Below, in pieces: positions 61,089-63,916 of a DNA stretch of 63,916 nucleotides. Made by a program: the position numbers and the translations under genes. Numbering within the stretch: position 1 is the stretch's first letter; each line of letters opens with the position of its first letter. This DNA is from Saprospiraceae bacterium (lineage in GTDB: Bacteria; Bacteroidota; Bacteroidia; Chitinophagales; Saprospiraceae): the NCBI GenBank assembly GCA_020629315.1, contig JAHDDO010000023.1, forward strand, positions 1-63,916. Reading direction: 5' to 3'. Under the pieces are notes generated by a model. That model made no database searches. It had not been told where the DNA came from and was given only the letters and a program-made list of their open reading frames with translations.

Positions 61089-61483
61089 TGAAATTTTATA
61101 CACGAAAACTAATTAAACCTGGTGACTTAAACGCCAATAACACCCTATTTGGTGGGGCGCTTCTGAAATGGATCGATGAGGAAGCAGGCATATATGCAAT
61201 GACTAAATTGGATACGCACAAGGTGGTGACAAAGTTTATCTCAGAGATCAATTTTGTCAATTCATCTAAGCAGGGCGATGTTATAGAAATTGGATTGGAA
61301 TTTAAATCTATCGGCAGAACAAGTATTACCTTTTCTTGCATTGTTCGAAATACGTTTTCAAAGAAAACGATCATCTCTATTGATAAAATCGTATTTGTCA
61401 AAATTGATGAAAATGAACGAGCCAGTCCGCATGGAAAAACAATCGATAATCTAGGATTTACAGTTAAAAATAAACCCTTATAA
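61088..61483 (+). CDS. Acyl-CoA thioesterase, hot-dog fold (YciA type)
   Basis: The 131-residue protein has NANNTLFGGALLKWIDEEAG with the catalytic Asp, FVNSSKQGDVIEIG and FKSIGRTSITFSCIVRN, all typical of YciA/BFIT-like thioesterases that cleave acyl-CoA. Its ATG overlaps the HlyD stop (taATG), and the TolC gene starts 2 bp after its stop, so it is firmly inside the export operon. A role in handling an acyl group on an exported lipid or lipopeptide is possible; equally it may be a passenger. Confidence 0.9.
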   Translation: MKFYTRKLIKPGDLNANNTLFGGALLKWIDEEAGIYAMTKLDTHKVVTKFISEINFVNSSKQGDVIEIGLEFKSIGRTSITFSCIVRNTFSKKTIISIDKIVFVKIDENERASPHGKTIDNLGFTVKNKPL

Positions 61484-61485
61484 AC

Positions 61486-62877
61486 GTGAAGTACGTACCG
61501 CTTATATGGCTTTTAGTTTTATGTCTAATCAGTCCATTTGTCGTTGACGGACAGGATACCCTTTACGTGGATGAATTCCTAAATGTGGTCAAACAAAATC
61601 ATCCATTGCTTAAGAAAGCGGCTTTGTTTGAGGAAATAGGAGATGCATACATTCAAAAGGCAAGAGGGACATTGGACCCCAAGCTCAGCTCAGATTATCA
61701 GCGGAAATTTTTTGACAATACTGACTACTTTCGGATCTGGCAAAGTGAGGCTAAAATCCCGACAAAGTATCCGATAGATTTTGCCTTAGGCTACGAAAAT
61801 AACAGTGGTCAATTTTTAAATGAATCCTTGACTGTTCCTGCGAATGGACTGGTCTATGGTACGATTAATATTAGCCTAATTCGTGGTTTACTATTCGATC
61901 AGCAACGTTTCGATTTAGCGTTGGGTAAATTAAATGAGATCAAGAGTACGATAGACGAAGACATTCTAGAAAGGGATGTAACTATCCAAGCATTAGTGAC
62001 TTATCTGGCTTGGTCCATTGGGTATTATGATCGGGACATAAAAGAAGAATTCTTACAACTCATTTTAGCTCGTCACCAAAATATTGTTGATTATGTTTTA
62101 AATGGAGACAAACCAGCGATCGATACTATTGAATCTCAGCTAAATATTAATACAGCTGAAAAGTTAGTATTGGAAAGCATCCAAAATTTAATCACCAAGG
62201 AACAAAAACTTAGTGTGTTTTTATGGAATGATAATGGGCAATTATTAACCATTACAGAGGCGCTAAAACCTATGCGACCCAAACAAGTACTTCAGTTTTT
62301 AAATAGTATGTTGGGCCCTATCGATCGACAATTTATCAATGATCCACTGTTGCAAAAAATTGAAAATCAGAAAGCGGTGTTGGCTCTTTCTAACAAACTG
62401 GAAAAAGAATCTTTAAAACCGAGACTAGATCTAAAATATAACACCTTGCTGAATATGGGCAAGGCAGATTTTGATCCTAGCTTTTCGCTAAATGACTACA
62501 AATATGGAATCGGTTTTGATTATCCTATTTTAAACCGAAAGACTAGAGGCCAGATCCGTCTAAATGAAGCCATGATAGATCAACTGGATTTTGATCAAAA
62601 TCAATATACCCAAGAATTGTATACCAAGTATGATGCGCTGATTCAAAATCGAGAAGTACAAGAAGAAATGCTAAGCGTGCTAAATGAAAAACTCCAGAAC
62701 AGCCAAGCGTTATACAATGCGGAAATTTTAAAATTCAACATTGGGGAATCCTCTGTTTTTCTGCTAAATCAGCGAGAGCGAAAGGTGTTAGAATCACAAA
62801 TCGACCAGCTAAAAGGCTATTATTATTTGGGGAATACATTGACTGATTTGTATTATTTGCGATTGGGGCAGGAATAA
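61486..62877 (+). CDS. TolC-family outer-membrane channel
   Basis: This 463-residue protein has a GTG start, a signal peptide (KYVPLIWLLVLCLISPFV, ending near VDG) and the long helices of the family (FLNVVKQNHPLLKKAALFEE, INTAEKLVLESIQNLITKEQ, FNIGESSVFLLNQRERKVLE). The C-terminal FNIGESS...LNQRE is the family's repeat mark. It completes the export system as outer-membrane duct. A hairpin with T-run follows. Confidence 0.92.
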   Translation: MKYVPLIWLLVLCLISPFVVDGQDTLYVDEFLNVVKQNHPLLKKAALFEEIGDAYIQKARGTLDPKLSSDYQRKFFDNTDYFRIWQSEAKIPTKYPIDFALGYENNSGQFLNESLTVPANGLVYGTINISLIRGLLFDQQRFDLALGKLNEIKSTIDEDILERDVTIQALVTYLAWSIGYYDRDIKEEFLQLILARHQNIVDYVLNGDKPAIDTIESQLNINTAEKLVLESIQNLITKEQKLSVFLWNDNGQLLTITEALKPMRPKQVLQFLNSMLGPIDRQFINDPLLQKIENQKAVLALSNKLEKESLKPRLDLKYNTLLNMGKADFDPSFSLNDYKYGIGFDYPILNRKTRGQIRLNEAMIDQLDFDQNQYTQELYTKYDALIQNREVQEEMLSVLNEKLQNSQALYNAEILKFNIGESSVFLLNQRERKVLESQIDQLKGYYYLGNTLTDLYYLRLGQE

Positions 62878-62881
62878 AAAT

Positions 62882-62904
62882 GGTGCCTAAAGGCCGTTTT
62901 TTTT
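62882..62904 (+). terminator. Intrinsic terminator after the export operon
   Basis: A short GC hairpin (GCC-TAAA-GGC, within GGTGCCTAAAGGCC) is followed by an eight-T run at 62897-62904, directly after the TolC gene. This is a good terminator. The rest of the 254-bp gap is AT-rich. Confidence 0.7.
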
Positions 62905-63093
62905 ATCAACTCGCTTATGCCTTCATAGCAAGATTTCAATTTTAATCAGTACTGATAATTAAGGAAGAATACAAGTGCCGTATTTAGGCTTGTTCGTACT
63001 ATTTGGAATTGTCATTTTTTTGAAAAAAAATCAAAAAAAATATGGTTTTTCTGTAAACAAAAGAGTGTTATAGTCGTTATACTTGTAAATATA

Positions 63094-63109
63094 ATAGTAG
63101 TAATACTAT
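63094..63109. promoter_or_regulatory. Palindrome before the ECF sigma/TetR operon
   Basis: ATAGTAGTAATACTAT has perfect 6-bp arms around GTAA, 22 bp before the sigma factor ATG. It contains the AGTAATACTA string also found in the candidate operator at 56083-56101. Because the downstream operon codes for a TetR protein paralogous to the one at 55345, both sites could be read by either regulator. Confidence 0.45.
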
Positions 63110-63131
63110 CAAACAAAATAGCATTAGTATC

Positions 63132-63638
63132 ATGACGAATTTAGCTTTGTTTCAATATCAAAAAAATGAGCCTTATTTAAAGGCGGTTGCAATGCGATAT
63201 ACACGAGATATAGTAGATGCAGAGGACCTATTACAAGACACAGTATTCAAAATATTTTCAAAGTTTCATCAATTTACGCCTGACACAAACTTTAAGTCTT
63301 GGGCCCATACCATTATGCGCAACATATTTATTAATAAGTATCGTGCAAAGAAGAAAAGGCCTACATTAAATGTGGACAATCAAGGTTTTTTTGAGTCTTT
63401 AGCTATTTCGTTGAATGATGGCGTAAGACGTTTAACAGAGGATGAGATCATGTTGAGCATACAACGTTTACAACCTAAAAGCCAAGAGGTCTTGCAATAT
63501 ATATTGAAAGGATATAGATATGATGAAATCGCAGATGAGCTGGTTCTTCCTCTTGGTACAATAAAGAGTCGTATTTATTTCGCAAGAAAGGAATTGAAGA
63601 CAGAACTAGAAAAGCAAAACAAAATATACCAAAGATGA
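63132..63638 (+). CDS. RNA polymerase sigma-70 factor, ECF subfamily
   Basis: This 168-residue protein has region 2 (YTRDIVDAEDLLQDTVFKIF, then KSWAHTIMRNIFINKYR) and region 4 (LKGYRYDEIADELVLPLGTI, KSRIYFARKEL). It is closer to the general-purpose Bacteroidota ECF factors than to the one at 45348. Its stop overlaps the next ATG (ATGA), which begins a TetR-type regulator, so the two are coupled. No anti-sigma gene is seen in the window. Confidence 0.93.
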   Translation: MTNLALFQYQKNEPYLKAVAMRYTRDIVDAEDLLQDTVFKIFSKFHQFTPDTNFKSWAHTIMRNIFINKYRAKKKRPTLNVDNQGFFESLAISLNDGVRRLTEDEIMLSIQRLQPKSQEVLQYILKGYRYDEIADELVLPLGTIKSRIYFARKELKTELEKQNKIYQR

Positions 63639-63916
63639 TAGGCATTAAGCTCGATATAGAAGTGAAACCATCGATTTATTTGAGGGATCCGTCTATGACT
63701 GATCTTGGCAAACGAATCTTGTCACACGGAATCAAACTATTAGATGAAGTCGGATTAGAAGAATTCAATTTCAAGAAGTTGGCTAATCAAATTAAGTCTA
63801 CGGAATCCAGTATATATCGATATTTCGAGAACAAGCACTACCTATTTATTTACCTTATAAATTGGTATTGGGAATGGACATCAACAAGAATTGATTTAGT
63901 CCTTTTAAACATAAAC
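63635..63916 (+). CDS. TetR-family regulator, paralogue 2 (cut by the right edge)
   Basis: The frame starts at an ATG overlapping the sigma stop and runs open to the window end (94 residues). The helix-turn-helix reads LLDEVGLEEFNFKKLANQIK, then SSIYRYFENKHYLFIYLINW. The same residues occur in the TetR at 55345-56022, so they are paralogues. The ligand-binding half lies beyond the window. Coupling to a sigma factor is uncommon for a TetR protein. Confidence 0.88.
   Translation, partial: MIGIKLDIEVKPSIYLRDPSMTDLGKRILSHGIKLLDEVGLEEFNFKKLANQIKSTESSIYRYFENKHYLFIYLINWYWEWTSTRIDLVLLNIN

Noticed and set aside
1..63916. tRNA, rRNA, insertion sequences or prophage genes
   Set aside because: No tRNA-like cloverleaf or TTCGA-loop context outside genes, no transposase or integrase motif and no terminal inverted repeats with target duplications were seen.

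Overview
The window is about 64 kb of an AT-rich chromosome from a member of the Bacteroidota, most likely a Saprospiria-type (Lewinella/Saprospiraceae-like) marine or environmental bacterium. The reasons are a type IX secretion sorting tail, secreted proteins with thrombospondin-3, Calx-beta and HYR-like repeats, a carboxypeptidase-regulatory-domain TonB receptor, lipoproteins with short lipoboxes, TAnnTTTG-type promoter elements and several copies of a Bacteroidota-style structured intergenic repeat. This placement is inferred from gene content; no rRNA or tRNA gene was seen.

Layout. 1-13.8 kb: the start of a secreted protein, a gluconate operon (GntP permease plus a gluconokinase/6-phosphogluconate dehydrogenase fusion), a secreted subtilase, a YdjM-like membrane protein, two large secreted proteins and two convergent serine hydrolases. 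13.9-15.3 kb: mnmE. 15.5-38.9 kb: a nonribosomal peptide locus with two tight operons that diverge from a 115-bp region. The left operon is ABC exporter, HupE/UreJ-like protein, 2273-residue NRPS (C-A-PCP-E-C-PCP-TE), Sfp-type phosphopantetheinyl transferase and a second HupE/UreJ protein. It is followed by a convergent TonB receptor gene with a small His-rich membrane protein. The right operon is an acyl-CoA-dehydrogenase-like flavoprotein, a sulfotransferase, a stand-alone adenylation enzyme, a stand-alone carrier protein, a 1358-residue NRPS (C-A-PCP) whose adenylation domain is interrupted by a PP-loop ATPase, and a GT1 glycosyltransferase. A DUF354 protein, a membrane protein, a GT2 enzyme and an ornithine-cyclodeaminase-like enzyme follow to 43.6 kb.

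My reading of the locus: the carrier protein, stand-alone A enzyme and flavoprotein match the trio that makes pyrrole-2-carboxyl starters from proline. The interrupted A domain carries an asparagine specificity code, and the embedded PP-loop domain would be placed to convert an amide into a nitrile, amidine or thioamide. The second NRPS adds a D-configured residue and ends in an A-less C-PCP-TE module with a cysteine thioesterase. HupE genes inside the operon plus an adjacent TonB receptor suggest, without proof, a metal-binding product.

44.0-57.9 kb: an ECF sigma operon with two paralogous lipoproteins and a protein shaped like a dual-membrane-spanning anti-sigma factor. Next comes a stress and osmotic block: PAS histidine kinase, two MscS channels, Dps, baeRF-like protein, Usp-like protein, TrkH/KtrB, DUF3124 lipoprotein, HPF-like protein, YitT. 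58.0-62.9 kb: an ABC/HlyD/TolC export operon with an unusual, degenerate ATPase and an inserted thioesterase. 63.1 kb to the end: an ECF sigma factor overlapping a TetR regulator that is a close paralogue of the one at 55.3-56.0 kb; similar palindromes lie upstream of both units.

Four copies of a structured intergenic repeat lie at 1.1, 15.3, 43.7 and 55.2 kb, three of them within about 10 nt after a stop codon on the same strand.
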